Assembly (NCBI RefSeq): GCF_023856365.1 | Contig: NW_026042397.1 | Location: 186,001 to 250,000 of the forward strand | DNA from: Brienomyrus brachyistius | Taxonomy: Eukaryota; Chordata; Actinopteri; Osteoglossiformes; Mormyridae | Length of the DNA: 64,000 nucleotides | Direction: 5' to 3' | Part shown: positions 12,224-24,320 of the stretch, in pieces | Layout: every line of letters begins with the position of its first letter | How positions within the stretch are numbered: the first letter of the stretch is position 1 | The notes under the pieces: generated by a model | The model's input: the letters and a program-made list of their open reading frames with translations, nothing else | Told to the model about the DNA's origin: nothing | Database searches by the model: none | Program-made: the position numbers and the translations under genes

Positions 12224-12635
12224 TTTGCCAAGAGCAAGAATGTGCGCATCCAGAAAATGTAACGTATTTGTTTTGTTTTATTTCAAACTGCCTTCATGGG
12301 CCGGAAACCGTAAATATTCTAAACTCTGCGCTAAATCACATTCCGACGGCGTTAGTGTCACCGATTCAGATGGGATAAGGAACGTGCGTAATTTCTCTAA
12401 ATTACCACACAGTAGAGAGTTCATGCCGACAGGATCTTATTGTCTACAAAGTAAGTTCAATGCAAGCATAACCTGCACAAGCAAGACGAAGCATGGCGAC
12501 TGGGAAAAAAATTGTTGCACAATTACTTCAAAATGAGTGTAGCAGGGGGATATTTTGGTGTTTATTTTGTCACTTCCATTCTCCTGCTGGTTAATTAGTT
12601 AGGCATTTGTCTGTTTCCCTGTTCTTCTCTCACGG

Positions 12636-12636
12636 A

Positions 12637-12719
<83 letters not shown>
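12636..12719. repeat. Compound GT/TA/TG microsatellite
   Basis: A short GT run is followed by about 40 bp of alternating TA and then TG dinucleotides. It lies about 400 bp upstream of the predicted gene's start codon. Confidence 0.95.
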
Positions 12720-13603
12720 ACTACACTCGCGTTTGAAAGTAGCGAAGGCTGTTTTGATTGACCCTTATTCTTGACCAGCGTTCCGCGCTGTAGTGTGTTT
12801 GCTGACGGAGAGGGGGCGTAGATTACTGAAGCGGCGTCCACCGAACGCTGGCTACAGAAATCGCAACAGGTATGTTTACCTATGTAGGTTAAACTATTCC
12901 GTACTGACGCAACCAAAAACTAGTGAGCAAGTGATGTTATGTTTAGAGGTATGTGCCCATTGTTAACGGGGGGAAGGTGAGGACTTTACATTGTCTTTTC
13001 TTTTTTTCCCGTGTTTCTTTAGTGTTTTGTGTCGTGCGCTAGCTGCTCTCTATAGTATATGTCTGCGTGATGTTTGCGGTTTGAAATTTTATAGTATCGT
13101 TGCATTTGTTTGGCCCTCCAGCCTGTGGGCTGTATGTTATAAGCACTAGGGTTGTTGTGAGAGACGGGTTGGGGGGTTTTCCTTTTTGTTTGTCTCTCTC
13201 CCCTCCCTCTCACTTAGCTAGTTGCGGTTGTGCTAAGCCTGTTTAACCGCAGGGTGTCTTCAACGCTAAATTCCCTGAATGGTGACTTTGATGTGCGGTG
13301 AAGCTTGAGGCCAGTTTCTTTTTAATATTCACTAGTGTGATCATTATCGTTTGAGGTCACAGTGCATTGGGTTTGGTTTTTTATTTATTTTTGTGCGTGT
13401 AGCGGTCTGAGCGCCTGCATTTGTTCACGCGCGGTATTGTTTCATCTTAGCGGTTGAACTGGCTTGGACCTGGTAGCTTGGCAAGTCCCTTGTATGTTTG
13501 TTTTGTTTAATGCCTTTGATTTGCCGAATGACTAACCTGTCTGACCTTCTTTTAAATGTATTTAATAAAGATTTCTAGTTTTATAAAATAAAACCTGTGT
13601 AAT
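12720..13603 (+). other. CpG-containing region with a possible non-coding first exon
   Basis: There is no protein frame of note on the plus strand. The stretch 12725-12869 is richer in CG dinucleotides than its surroundings and ends in a good splice-donor match (GCAACAG|GTATGT). An AATAAA lies at 13563. A divergent non-coding transcript from the neighbouring gene's promoter is conceivable, but nothing proves transcription. Confidence 0.25.
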
Positions 13604-14540
13604 TCAATTTTAGGGCCCTAATTCCCCCTTGTTCGGATATACTGTCGTGGTTTTTTCTCCTTCCCCGCCAAATCAGAAGTCCGCTTGTGCAGTATCCAGA
13701 ATTCAGTCTTTATTGCAACAAAGAAGTTACAACCAAGGCTGGACACGTAAAAGTGTGTCCAGTACTGTTTTACACCAATTTTTATACAAGTTCTTATCAT
13801 TTAACAATATCTCGTAACTTAAGCATCATCATTCCTTCAGCCATTCACAATAATTGTTTTTTCCCTTAATCCACACCCCTAGGTGATAAGTTTGTCCATC
13901 ATTTCTTTTACCGTTTGGTCTCTCGGCTGAACATAATGGTGGCTGGAGCAGCTCCACTTGGGTTTTTAAAAAAATGCTCAGCCGTGAACTTCGGGTGAAC
14001 TCAGGCGAATCCCCTCCTTTAGTAGTAAACCTAGGCAGTTTCAGCCTTTTACACATTGTCTAACTAAAAGGTTGATAATATATTTGTCCTTTAGCATTGT
14101 GATAAAATATACGTTAATAAAAGTGAATATTCATAGATTCAGGACTAATATAAAGTACCTAACAGAATCTCAGACTAACAAAAGGTGCAAATACATACTC
14201 AGTTGATTACGTTGTGTTGATTACATTATAATGTTTATATTGTAATGATTACATCATGGATATTTGACATACTTTTTAATAATATCATAATACTTGTATT
14301 CTATGTTATATAGTGCTGAATAATATTCCATAATACCACATTTAATTGTAGTTTAAGGGGAGGTGTGGCCAGCTGTTTACAAGGGGGTGCTACGTTAGTA
14401 ACACAAAATTGGACCTAATTTGCTTTAGTTTGACATGGGATCAAAATTTAGAGTAAACTAATACATGTAATAGCGGGCATGCAAAAGATCAACGGCAGAA
14501 CGGAGGCTCTGAACCCAGTCTAGATTAAAACGGAATTAAC
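13604..14540. other. No gene seen; possible decayed LTR on the minus strand
   Basis: The minus strand has CAATAAAG at about 13715-13708, followed by a GC-richer stretch ending near 13610 (GGGCCCTAA). This resembles the polyadenylation and 3' part of an LTR. No mate LTR or target-site duplication was found. The remainder up to 14540 is AT-rich with nothing recognisable. Confidence 0.25.
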
Positions 14541-15260
14541 CATCTCGCTCAATATAATATTGGGATGAGTTATTCTGATCAGAGGCCTCCATGGATTAGT
14601 GCATCTGTCCCCTCACGCATGTTTAGACAGACGTCTAACATCTTAAGGCACCAGGGCAACAACAGACAGAACAACAGCATCAATTTCACAGCTAGTTTTA
14701 AAAATTGCTTTAAAGCAGAATGATTATAGCAAATAGGTAAACTGCATAATATTAATGAAATTATTAAAATGTGCAGAGTAATACATATTTGTCATTCAGA
14801 CATTGTGCTTTTTAAACAGCAGAAGGGATACATTAAATCATGATTATATTGTCCTTACTATATATATTTTTTAATTTTTCCCCTCAATGTTATAAATATT
14901 TGCCCCCCTGATATATAATCAGTGTAAGCACACAAACACGTTGGCCGGTTATCCTATTCATTCAGTACCAGCCCAACAAGTAGAGAATTCAGCACCACGG
15001 ACAGTGACTTGTGTTACTGCGACATCTGGTTCCTTCATTGGCTCTGTATATATTTATAGAAATGACTAATTGGTTCTGTTGTAGAAATTTCCAGCCAGAG
15101 ACTTGGTTCCTATATGACAAGGATATTTTATTTTTACTCGGACTGAGAAGCTACAGAAAATCATCTCTGCATGTGATCTCCCCTTTACTGCTCGAGCAGG
15201 GCACACGTACATCAACAAGTGTCAAGGCAGCAAGTGCATGCAAACAACTTCTCAGGACAG
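14540..15260 (+). repeat. Dispersed repeat, full-length-like copy
   Basis: This segment is clearly similar to the reverse complement of 29480-28690 and, for its first part, to 59330-59660. Shared landmarks are AGAGGCCTCCATGGATTAG, GGCACCAGGGCAACAACAG, GCAGAAGGGATACATTAAA, then GGCCGGTTATCCTATTC and TTACTGCTCGAGCAGGGCAC. The order is the same in both copies. The class is unknown; a degenerate LTR-bearing or composite element is possible. Confidence 0.65.
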
Positions 15261-16538
15261 TTATAGGGCCTTCAGGAGGAGCCAAACTGCTGCGTCATTC
15301 AGTGATACCTTGTCTAAGGCACTAAAACATTCTAAGCACTTGGGCATATTTAAACAAAGTAGTATGGCACCTGTGTCAGAATCCATCCCTGCCTTGTCCT
15401 GTTCACATGTCACTGGCCATCCTATTCTCTCCTCTGTCTTCTACCCCTTAGCCCGTAGTGTGTTTGCCTGCTCATAGGGCCACCATGTGGCTTAACGGGC
15501 CAAGTGGTTGGCCACCGTTCCTGACTACCCTTTTGGTTGTGGGTTTTGAGGATATCAGAGGGTCTGTGTTTTAATGATTGTCCCCCAGGCCACCATGCAG
15601 CTCAGCCCAGGATTCTCCACCCATTCTACCTTTACTCCTTCAGCCGCATACATGAGTCAGACCTATAGGTTATTCAAATTTCGTCCTGTCAAATTTACTG
15701 GACAGGAAGTGGACACTGCAAATGAATCTGTGAATACTCCAATACCTACATCTTCACAAGTTACATTAATGGGTTTGGTACAGTAAATGGCTGTGAGGTG
15801 GGATTTCTTCTTGATGTCTGTTTGTAGCCCGTCCACCAGCAGCTGCTGCTGTATTTATCACACCAAGCAGGGAAAGTATATTGCTAAATTTTCCTTAGTT
15901 CAATTACGCTTGATTAAGCTAATTAAGCCGGCTATGTTATTTACATTCAGAAGGATGCCGCCATATTGGGTTATACACAGATGCCACGATAGCTCACACT
16001 CACATTCCCTCTTCATTATTTTTCTAAACACACTCCATCCTGCCTTGTCACCTGCAACAAGATCTCACTCCCTGTATCAAGTAAAGTCTTTCTAATGATT
16101 GAGCAGATTTCTGCTTCTCTCCTAACCATGGGCATCCAAAGTAAGATGAAGCAAAATGTTAGGAAATTTGACAACACATGGTTACTCTTTTGGTAACAGT
16201 GACCTTGGTTTTATTTTGATAGATGTAAACCACATAATTTGGTCTTAACCTTGTTTTCTGTCCTAAAAGCAAACTTTTGTGTTACAGGAGAAATGTGCAC
16301 AGCTGCTCGGATCAACCCCAGCTAATCAGCGCATATGGGAATCTTTTCAAAATACCATGTGAGTCTTATGCAATTTACCCAAGTAATATAAGCTCTTTAG
16401 ATGACGCTCAAATAATCATTTCCCATCAACTTAGTGTCAGAACACAAACTCGGTGGCAAAAAAAGTGAAGCACAACAGACTAAGTTGTGAAAATGAAATC
16501 TGCATGTGATGAAAGGGCATGTGACTGTATCACGATGA
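15261..16538. other. No gene seen
   Basis: Short open frames occur on the plus strand (for example 15574-15786 and 15787-16095) but none shows a domain, coding-like composition or splice framing. No repeat shared with the rest of the window was found. Confidence 0.4.
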
Positions 16539-17225
16539 TTATAATATCAGAGCATACGGACCACGGAGTTGGTGGTATGGCCACACTGCTGGTCCCATGT
16601 CAGTAGGGTATAGCACACCCTTGGGCCCGGATACCACTAGGATGTCACTGGTGTACCACTGTGCCGTCAGAGTGTGGTGTGTCACTCCACAGCGTTGGCA
16701 GGATTGCTCTTCTCCCTGCGGCGCCACCATACGCACACGACGGTCATCTGTGGTACTGCAGAACTGAGATGTATCGCTGAACATGGTAGGACGCCAGTCG
16801 TCATCAGTCCATGCCTCCCAGTGACTACACCACTCCAATCGCAACAGTTTCTGTGCTATTGTGAACGGCAGCCTATGCATGGGACGGTGAACCCGTAGTC
16901 CAGCTGATGCCAGTCATCGCGACACGATGATATAGGGTGTTGTAGAGAGTCCAGTAGCTGTGTCCATATATCAGGCGCAGGTGTCATGGGGATCTGTGAT
17001 GCTTGGAGCACAATCCGACGATCCTTCCTTGGCGTGGTCTGTCTTGGATGACCAGAAACTTCACGACGTGTGTGGATGCCTCACGTGCCCATTGGTTTCA
17101 ATATCAGGCCACTGTGATATCCGCATGGCCCACATGCAATTGCACCATATGACCACCTGGCTTCATGCAAACCCGCAATGCAACCCTATCAAACTCCGTC
17201 AAGTGCCGGTAACCCTAATGTGACT
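16539..17225 (-). pseudogene. Tc1-like transposase remnant
   Basis: The minus strand reads as a decayed Tc1/mariner transposase. Upstream (17080-16880) is a basic DNA-binding part (RQDRPRQGRIV) interrupted by stops and frame changes. Then 16880-16539 is open for 113 codons with the core style LLRLEWCSHWEAWTDDDW, then FSDTSQFCSTTDDRRV (a decayed form of the FSDE-type catalytic box) and MGPAVWPYHQLRGPYA. In this family the protein cuts and pastes DNA at TA sites using a DDE triad. Here the second acidic position appears changed (FSDT-S) and the C-terminus is missing, so it is inactive. Terminal inverted repeats were not found. Confidence 0.75.
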
Positions 17226-17696
17226 ACGAGGCATCCTGTGTCTGGTGATTAAACATGCCAACTCCTTGCAATTCTAATCATTTACATATCCATCACTGGT
17301 CTGCACATGTACCAAATTACATCTAAATTGGAGAGTTCTGGGTTTTCAACTTGTATATGCCCTTCACTGATGAGAAATTCATCAACATCTAAGTCCTACA
17401 TTCATGTACAATGCATATTAAATTAATATTTTGTCACTATTAGTCTTGATGTATCATTCTTTGAATGCACTCAATTGAATCATGGACAGTGGTTCCACAT
17501 GGAAAAAAATGAATATTCTGAAAAGGAAACGTCCTTCTTCGGTTGATACATTCACTTTGTTTTCTGAGAAGGTTTTTCCCTTGACTGCCTTGTACAGTAT
17601 GTCTAGTGTGTTTTTTTGGTATGAATGTGGCATTAATCATACAATGAAAAAAACACTGACTTGTAGTGAACATGTAAAACAACAACATGCAGTGTC
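17226..17696. other. No gene seen
   Basis: AT-rich sequence between the Tc1 remnant and a SINE. The open frame starting at 17482 is not supported by any domain and runs into the SINE. Confidence 0.4.
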
Positions 17697-18028
17697 ATCC
17701 ATCCATCCATTTTCCAAACCGCTTATCCTATTGGGTCGCGGGGGGTCCGGAGGCAGGGAACAACCCAGGATGGGGGGCCAGCCCATCGCAGGACTCACTC
17801 ACACACCATTCACTCACACATGCACACCTATGGGCAATTTAGCGACTCCAATTAGCCTCAGCATGTTTTTGGACTGTGGGGGGAAACCGGAGTACCCGGA
17901 GGAAACCCCACGACGACATGGGGAGAACATGCAAACTCCGCACACATGTGACCCAGGCGGAGACTCGAACCCGGGTCCCAGAGGTGTGAGGCAACAGTGC
18001 TAACCACTGCACCACCCCGCCGCTCCTC
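17697..18028 (-). mobile_element. tRNA-derived SINE, near full length
   Basis: On the minus strand it starts near 18028 with GCGGCGGGGTGGTGCAGTGG. The A-box-like TGGTGCAGTGG and B-box-like GGTTCGAGTCT match an RNA polymerase III promoter. The conserved body follows, and the element ends in GGATGGATGGATGA at 17697. It is the same family as 59760-60116. Confidence 0.9.
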
Positions 18029-18328
18029 ATGCAGTGTCATATATAACTGAAATAAGAAATGCTGGATTGCCTGAGTTGCATGCGTGTGTGTTTTTTAATA
18101 TGGGCAACATGGTTCCCTGAGATGCCTCAGTGTTGCTCACCTCCATCTCTAACACACAGCCACACAAATGATTTTAAAACTACTGAAAGAAATAATTGGC
18201 TACACTGCAGCTCCACTGTTTTGTTTGGCACCCCTGCATGTTCTGCATTGCGTGGGGAAAAAAGTTGAAGGCTGTGTTACATACTGTAACACAGCTAGAA
18301 TGCAAAAACACTTTATACTTCACATAAG

Positions 18329-18966
18329 GTGGTGGACGTTATTGACAAAGGCAAATTTGTGTTGACCCCAGCAAGGCAGCTAGCGTACTTTGCATTTCTC
18401 TCTTACCCGGATGTGACAATAAAGTGCTGCACTACAGTAAACCCTGCAGACACACATGAGTGTGTGGCAGAGTCTTTGGTTTACACTAAACTGAGAGCAG
18501 ACTTGGAGAGCTCTCCCATTGAAAATAGCGAGATGGTTTTGTTTGTGGATGGCTCATGTTGGAGAGATGGGGATGCCTTGAAGGCTGGGTTTGCTGTAGT
18601 CCAGGCACAGGGTGATGATTTTCACACTCTCGTTTCAGAGCACAACCCTGTTCTGGTCAATTAGCAGAGATAAAGGCTTTGACTACAGCGTGCCGGCGAG
18701 GACAACATAAGACAGTTACTATCTACACAGACTCTGCATACACACATGATGTATGCCATCAGTTTGGAGCAGTCTGGAAGCAAAGGGGGTTTCGCAAAAG
18801 TGACGGCTCCCCCATTCAGCATTATAATCAGATTTTGGAGTTGCTACACACAATGATGCGTCCCAAGCGTTTGGCTATTGTTAAGTGTCAGGCCCACCGC
18901 AAAGGTCGTGATTTTGTTATTCAAGGAAATGCAGTCTCTGATGCGGCAGCCAGGCCAACATTTTGA
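18329..18966 (+). pseudogene. Retroviral RNase H domain remnant
   Basis: Two overlapping frames cover an RNase H domain. The first (18329-18664) contains the DGS acidic motif (LFVDGSCW) and stops at VLVN. The second (18668-18966) contains YTDSAYTHDV and the closing HRKG segment. In the family this domain degrades RNA in RNA:DNA hybrids during reverse transcription. The break near 18664 puts the two halves in different frames, so no working enzyme can be made. Confidence 0.85.
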
Positions 18967-19058
18967 TAACGGATGCGCATGGTCTTGACCATTGCACAAG
19001 GGGGGTGGTGTTACAGAAAATTACAGAACAAGGTTTCTGGACACCATAGCTGCAAGCA

Positions 19059-19835
19059 ATGACGGATGCAAGGTTGTCAGAATATGAGGTGTGCATTAAG
19101 AACAATTTACGCAAAGCAATCACGGCCCCAGTAGGGCACATTCCAGTGCCTGAGGGACCGTTCAGACACTTGGTGATGGACTATGTGGACATGGGAAAAA
19201 CAGCATATGGAAAGCGATATATGCTTGTGATTGTGGACAGGTTCAGCAGATGGGTGGAGACAATACCGTCCAAGGACATGGGGGCGATGACAGTGGTGAA
19301 ATTCCTGATCAGAGAGTCCGAGGTTTGGGATACCAACTGAAATAAGCTCTGATAATGGAGCTGCCTTTGTGGGGAAAGTTAAAAGTTAGTGGTTTAACAG
19401 CTGAGAATAAAACAAAAGTTGGCATGTGTGTATCACCCTCAGATGCAGGGTATGGTGGAGAGAGTGAATGGCACACTTAAGCAGAAGCTGAATAAAATTT
19501 GCGCCGCCATGAAAATGAACTGGGTGGATGCCCTGTCAACAGCCTTGATGACATATCGGATGGAAACGCACAGGTGATGCATTTGTCTCCGCATGAAATG
19601 CTGACAGGGAGACCTATGCCTGGATCGACTTGGAGGGGGCGTATAAGGGACCCAGCCTAGATCAGCTGGGGGATGAATTAAAGTTGTACATGAGGACTTT
19701 AACCAAAATACACAAAACTATTTCCAAACAGGAAAAGGAGAAAGCACAGAAAGAAGACACAGACCAGGAGGAGCCAGTCATCTTTCCAGGAGATAAAGTC
19801 TACCTGCGAGTGTTCCGGTGAAAGTGGCACTAGCC
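19059..19835 (+). pseudogene. Retroviral integrase remnant
   Basis: Piece 19059-19340 holds the first part of the catalytic core, with VMDYVDMGK and IVDRFSRWVE. The sequence downstream shows ISSDNGAAF in another frame and then several more breaks; a last open piece at 19630-19821 holds the C-terminal part. In the family this enzyme inserts viral DNA into the host genome. Frame changes near 19340, 19440 and 19620 destroy the gene. The zinc-binding N-terminus is not evident. Confidence 0.8.
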
Positions 19836-20035
19836 CCGACGAGAGGGACCCTTCAAGGTGACACGAGCCACAGCAACAGCGGTGCAGGTAGAAGGGAGTA
19901 ATATGTGGTACCATTTGAACCACTGCACTAGAGTACCGCACGAAAGACAGAGTCACTGAAAACAACACAGAGGATGCAGTTGCCCTTGACTCAGATGGCC
20001 CTGATGGAGCTCCCAGAGGAGCTCCACAGCTTGGG

Positions 20036-20780
20036 GTGGAGTCAGTTTCAGGATCAGAGCAGAGTGAGGGTCAAGAGGGAGCATCGCAAGCAGACCAGCC
20101 ACTCCAGACAGGACACGAAGCTGTGGGTTCTGGTACGGCTGACAGCAACGATGTTAGTGATGCTAATGATTTATCAGGCCCTTCAGGTCTGGGTGCACAG
20201 CAGGACCACAGGTCAGGTGAGCACAGGACAACTGACTTCACTGACTCAGCCTGGTCCTTTGATGCTGAATAACCTCTCAGATTACAGTGAGCGAAAGCGG
20301 AGAGAAATGGGGGGAGATATGGGAGTGAGGAGAGTGAGTAAATTTTAGAAGGATGCCCAGGATGAAGTAGACCTGTATGGGTTAGCAAAACGTACACTTG
20401 GAAATTGGTGATATAAATGGGCTAAGTATACCGCCACTTCATTAGGGCAGGAGGGGTGTGTGTTGTGTGCAAGTCCTGACCCTTCAGTTAGGGTTGTCCC
20501 GTTCCCATACACTAATAAACAGTGTGAAGAATGGGAAATGGAGAGGATTATGAGATTCTGGAAGAGTCTGTGTCAGGAGGGGCAGGCCCCTAAGAAAGTG
20601 CAGGCCCACATCTAACCAGACGGAGCGCATACCGTACTGCCCATATCAGCGTCTGATATATCAGGGAAATACTAAATATGCATAGAGGGTGGAAAAGCAT
20701 TGTGGGCAGTTTAAGCCCTGGGAAGGAGGTCAGCAAGATATTATGGCGAACAAATTGAGTTTTTTTACAGCAAATTTTCC
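20036..20780 (+). pseudogene. Post-integrase region with possible envelope remnant
   Basis: Frames 19974-20348 and 20036-20272 are polar and Ser/Gln-rich and follow the integrase directly. From about 20430 to 20780 several short frames show cysteine-containing, envelope-like pieces, all interrupted by stops. Calling it envelope is an inference from position and style; no fusion peptide or transmembrane anchor is readable. Confidence 0.4.
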
Positions 20781-20973
20781 TCTCTTCATGTTGTCCCTAC
20801 TGCGCAGATTAATCGTCCCATGTGCCTGCCAGCAAATATTGCTCCTTTACCTGCCGAATGCTGCCTAATTTTAATGCTGCAATTGAAAGGCTTCAAACAT
20901 GATATGGGTGTGTGGGTTCTTACTAAAAAGTTATAATTCAAGTAGCCTCAATAACAGTCCATTTTGATGGCAG

Positions 20974-21458
20974 GTACCTGAAAGTACAACTCTGGAGGAC
21001 CTTGAGAAGTGAAAGACACCTCTGCTTGACTTCATGGCCAATGCAGGTTGTCTGAGGCCTATCCGGTCAATAAGAGACGGGAATCTGCTGGAACATGACA
21101 TTGTCACGTTTCAGGTCATCCACAGGGGTCAGGGTCCATTTCAGAGGTATTCTGTGTTCTGTTTACATGTACGTTAGTTAGGATCAGAATTTTATCCTTT
21201 GACCATCATGGTTCAAGTTGCTATTATTTCTTTGAATATAAACTAATAAAGTAACCAGTAACACATTGATAATTAATAAGCGAGTTATAAACACTGTCTA
21301 CATTCTGCGCCACCTGTTCTGCTTTGAGACAATCACAATGACTGCTGACCAGATGGAAGATCTTTTCAGCATTCATCTGTCTCCAGAAGGTAGCAACAAG
21401 AGAGTTGCTGAGGAAATAGACTCTCCAGAAGGTAATGACCATCTCCAGGATGCAGAAG
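20974..21458 (+). pseudogene. G2E3/HECT-like gene exons, interrupted
   Basis: Exon-like block 20974-21146 is bounded by an AG acceptor (GATGGCAG) and a GT donor (CAGAG|GTATTC). It reads VPESTTLEDLEK, an in-frame TGA, then LLDFMANAGCLRPIRSI and HDIVTFQVIHRGQGPF. A second block, ending 21458 at another donor (GAAG|GTACTT), reads TADQMEDLFSIHLSPEGSN. Both pieces resemble conserved segments of the fish G2E3-like HECT ubiquitin ligase family. The in-frame stop and the absence of neighbouring exons suggest a broken copy. The family assignment is from memory of the family style. Confidence 0.5.
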
Positions 21459-21593
21459 GTACTTTAATTGACCGTATAGTGTAGAAGTAAATGTTGTTTT
21501 TGTAAAACAAAATATACCTGTATAACAAAAAACACTGTAGCTAAAGGTAAATCCTCTTACTGGACAATCACCTATTTTAAATCGCTCTTCAGT

Positions 21594-21941
21594 TTTATCC
21601 GTTTTCCAAACCTCTTATCCTTCTGGGTCACGGGGGTCGGGAGCCCATCCCAGAAGCAATGGGCACGAGGCAGGGAACAACCCTGAATGGGGTCAAGCCC
21701 ATTGCAGGGCACACTCACACACCATTCACTCACACACGCACACTTACGGGCAATTTAGCAACTCCAATTAGTCTCAGCATGTTTTTAGACTGTGGGGGAG
21801 AACCGGAAAACCCAGAGGAAACCGCACGACGACATGGGGAGAACATGCAAACTCCACACACATCTGACCCAGGCGGAGACTTGAACCCGGGTCCCAGAGG
21901 TGTGACGCAACAGTGCTAACCACTGCACCAGCATGTCGCCC
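21594..21941 (-). mobile_element. tRNA-derived SINE, near full length
   Basis: Same family and orientation as the copy at 17697-18028. The head is at 21941 (GGGGCGACATGCTGGTGCAG) and the 3' end at 21594 (GGAAAACGGATAAAA), where the GGAT repeat tail is lost. Confidence 0.9.
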
Positions 21942-23878
21942 CATCCTATTAAGCTTATTGTTCAGAATTAAAAATGGGGTTATTAAGAAAGAGTAGCCTC
22001 CTATAAAATAGCCCAGCACTCCTCCCTCCAGGCCAAGAATATTTTCTTTATGGTCCAGTTCAAAATAATGTCATCTGCAGAAATACGGAGCACTTGTAAT
22101 TTATCTGTATTTTAGATGGTAGACGAGTGGCTGGGTGACGTCGTGGCTGGACGACTTGCAGTGTAGCTTGTTATCTGTGCGTTCTGGACAGGCTGCTGAC
22201 TTCTGATTACTTTTGGCATTTGGTTCAATGTTACGTCATTTCCAGGTGTGTCGGTGCCCAGTATGAAGCTAATCGCCGCATTATAGTTATGAAAAGAAGA
22301 CAGAATAGCAAAGAAATTGAGGCAGAATTAATTCAACAAAGTATTAAAAATATTACTCAAGTAGATGAATCGCTTCTTGAGACTGAAGGCGACTGTATTT
22401 GCACGAACGAGCGTCGAAAAGAAATGCATTATTGTCGCGCAGGAGAACAAGACAACCGATGTTACAGCGAGCGGACGCTGCTGCCGCGCAGGAGAAGCGA
22501 AGCGACATTGCCTTTAAAATGAGAGATTACATTCCGTGGCAGGGGGACAGTTTACAGCACGACACCGGCATTAGGCAGCAGGATGGGTGGGTTAGGTGAT
22601 CTCCCAGACTGAAAGGGATTCTGGGGACTCAGGGGACAGTGTCGCCCTGAGGGACTGAGGGCCACGTCAGAGGGGGCCTGCTGTAGAGGGGCCCAGACAA
22701 GGGATGGCTGATGTAGAGGAGCCAGGTGTGGAGGTGCCACATATTGAGGAACCCTGGTGATCACACTACAGGGGGCCAAATGTTGGTGGGCCAAGAGGAA
22801 GTGGCTGGGGAGTAGAAAGCATAGATGTCTTGGAGGTGGGTAGACTACAGAGATTTATGCACCCCGGGATTCCCTCAAGTGCCTCTCAGATCTAGGATGG
22901 CCAATACTCGGTCCTCCCCAGGAGTGAGAGGATGCAGACTGGCTCCCCCCAGCTCTCCTCACCGGCTCCCTCCAAAGAGCTGTAGCCCTCCTTTTGGTGA
23001 TGCCGACATCGTCCCTGCACTTCCCCCTCACACTCTCTGCCATGCGGCAGCAGACATGGCCCACAGAATGTATCAATTTTCTTTGATCTCTTGCTATATA
23101 GTTTCCTGACATATATTTGTCTTTTGCCAATGTGCATTGTGATATAGGAAACGTACCCCAGAGCAGGACTTTAGACTAAACCATTTTCAGTAAGGATAGG
23201 TGTGCTTGGGGTGAAAACACTTTAAATGAACTGTTGAGATTGATTCATTTTATCTGTACTTTTTTGAATATGAAGAATTATTTTAGTGGATATCTCCCTA
23301 TTTTAATGCTAGAGGGAGCCCCCCCCCCAAATTTATGCCTGACCCACAAACCCACACACTGTCCACAGATGAGAACAGCGCAGACCCTGCACAGTCAGGT
23401 TTGGCAACTCCTTCCAATTTTATAGCCCAAACCAGGAGTAAAAGATGCAGAAAATCAGACCCTTCATAGAAAAATTTATGTTCTACGACACTCCATAATG
23501 CTGCTTAAAATGAAGCAATGCACGCACAAGTTAAAGCTCTTTTCGTTTTAATGAATGAGGAGTTTTGGATAAAGAAATGAATTAGGCTTATTTTTTTCAT
23601 GTGAGCATCCTCCTGCAGCATTTAAATACGGTAAAGTGGCTGATGGATGGACTTGTATTAAATTTGGGAGGGTCTGAATGAAGCTCATTACCCCAAATTT
23701 TCTTAAATTGGCTTATATATTTACAACATGGTGACTGCAACAATAATACACCCACGACTGTGGTGTTCTACCTAGAGCACCACTAGAGGGAGCTCACACA
23801 TTCTGTCGTACTTGCCACAGTAACAACAGTGATGTATAGGAACAGAGTTAGAAGCCGGTAATTTATATATAAAAAATG
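21942..23878. other. No gene seen
   Basis: About 1.9 kb without a supportable gene. An open frame at 22220-22522 follows an AG acceptor-like site (TCATTTCCAG) and reads KRRQNSKEIEAELIQQSIKN; I do not recognise it. The 22560-22820 part is GC-richer with irregular GGG/CC runs. No repeat shared with the rest of the window was seen. Confidence 0.4.
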
Positions 23879-24320
23879 TCATTTCATTAATCTGACTGGG
23901 TAGGTCCAGCTGTCAATCCCACCCAGGCCTATCCTCAGCTCCGCCTCTGCGTCAGTCCATCTCTTTGCAGTCCAAGTTGTACATCTACCAAACTTGGCAA
24001 CAAATTTGCAACGGTTCTGTTTCGGTGGTTGTATTTAAGGAATGTCACATTAGTAAACATCTGGACATCTGAAATGGGCAGAGACAAAATCGGCAGTACA
24101 GGCAGACCAATGTCTTTGAAACTCCTTTTTCCTTCAGCACCCTCTTACTGCAAAACCTCAATCCAAAGTTCTCCATGTTGTTCATCTCTGTGAAACTGCA
24201 ACAGGAGAGCTCTCTCCACTGGTGTTCTAATTCACCAAGGGAACAGGAAAGGCCCTCTTTTGGTAGACTGCCTACTGCAGGCTCTCTTTCCCGGGGATGA
24301 ATTATCTCCAGCTTACTCAA
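23879..24320 (-). pseudogene. hAT transposase C-terminal remnant
   Basis: On the minus strand, frame 24320-24045 reads ELEHQWRELSC and NNMENFGLRF. A neighbouring frame then reads LPILSLPISDVQMFTNVTF, followed by KYNHRNRTVANLLPSLV. This matches the layout of the hAT C-terminal dimerisation region (LSLPHSNA-type box, then basic linker, then repeat helix). The frame change and missing catalytic part make it a fragment. It abuts the outer visible edge of the inverted-repeat left arm. Confidence 0.55.

Larger units (their letters stand above)
18311..20780 (+). mobile_element. Decayed endogenous retrovirus (pol end and possible envelope)
   Basis: This is a continuous stretch of retrovirus-like coding remnants on the plus strand in the order RNase H, integrase, spacer region, possible envelope. 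Frames are broken many times. No reverse transcriptase, protease or gag part precedes it, and no paired LTRs were found, so the copy is truncated. A gamma/epsilon-type relationship is suggested by the RNase H and integrase style, but the genus cannot be fixed by eye. Confidence 0.8.

Noticed and set aside
12225..12536. 103-codon plus-strand frame overlapping the promoter side of the two-exon gene
   Set aside because: It shows no domain and lies opposite the upstream region of a better-supported gene.
22220..22522. 100-codon frame after an acceptor-like site
   Set aside because: Charged helix-like start, but no recognisable family, no partner exons and no mirrored or repeated copy; evidence is too thin for a gene call.
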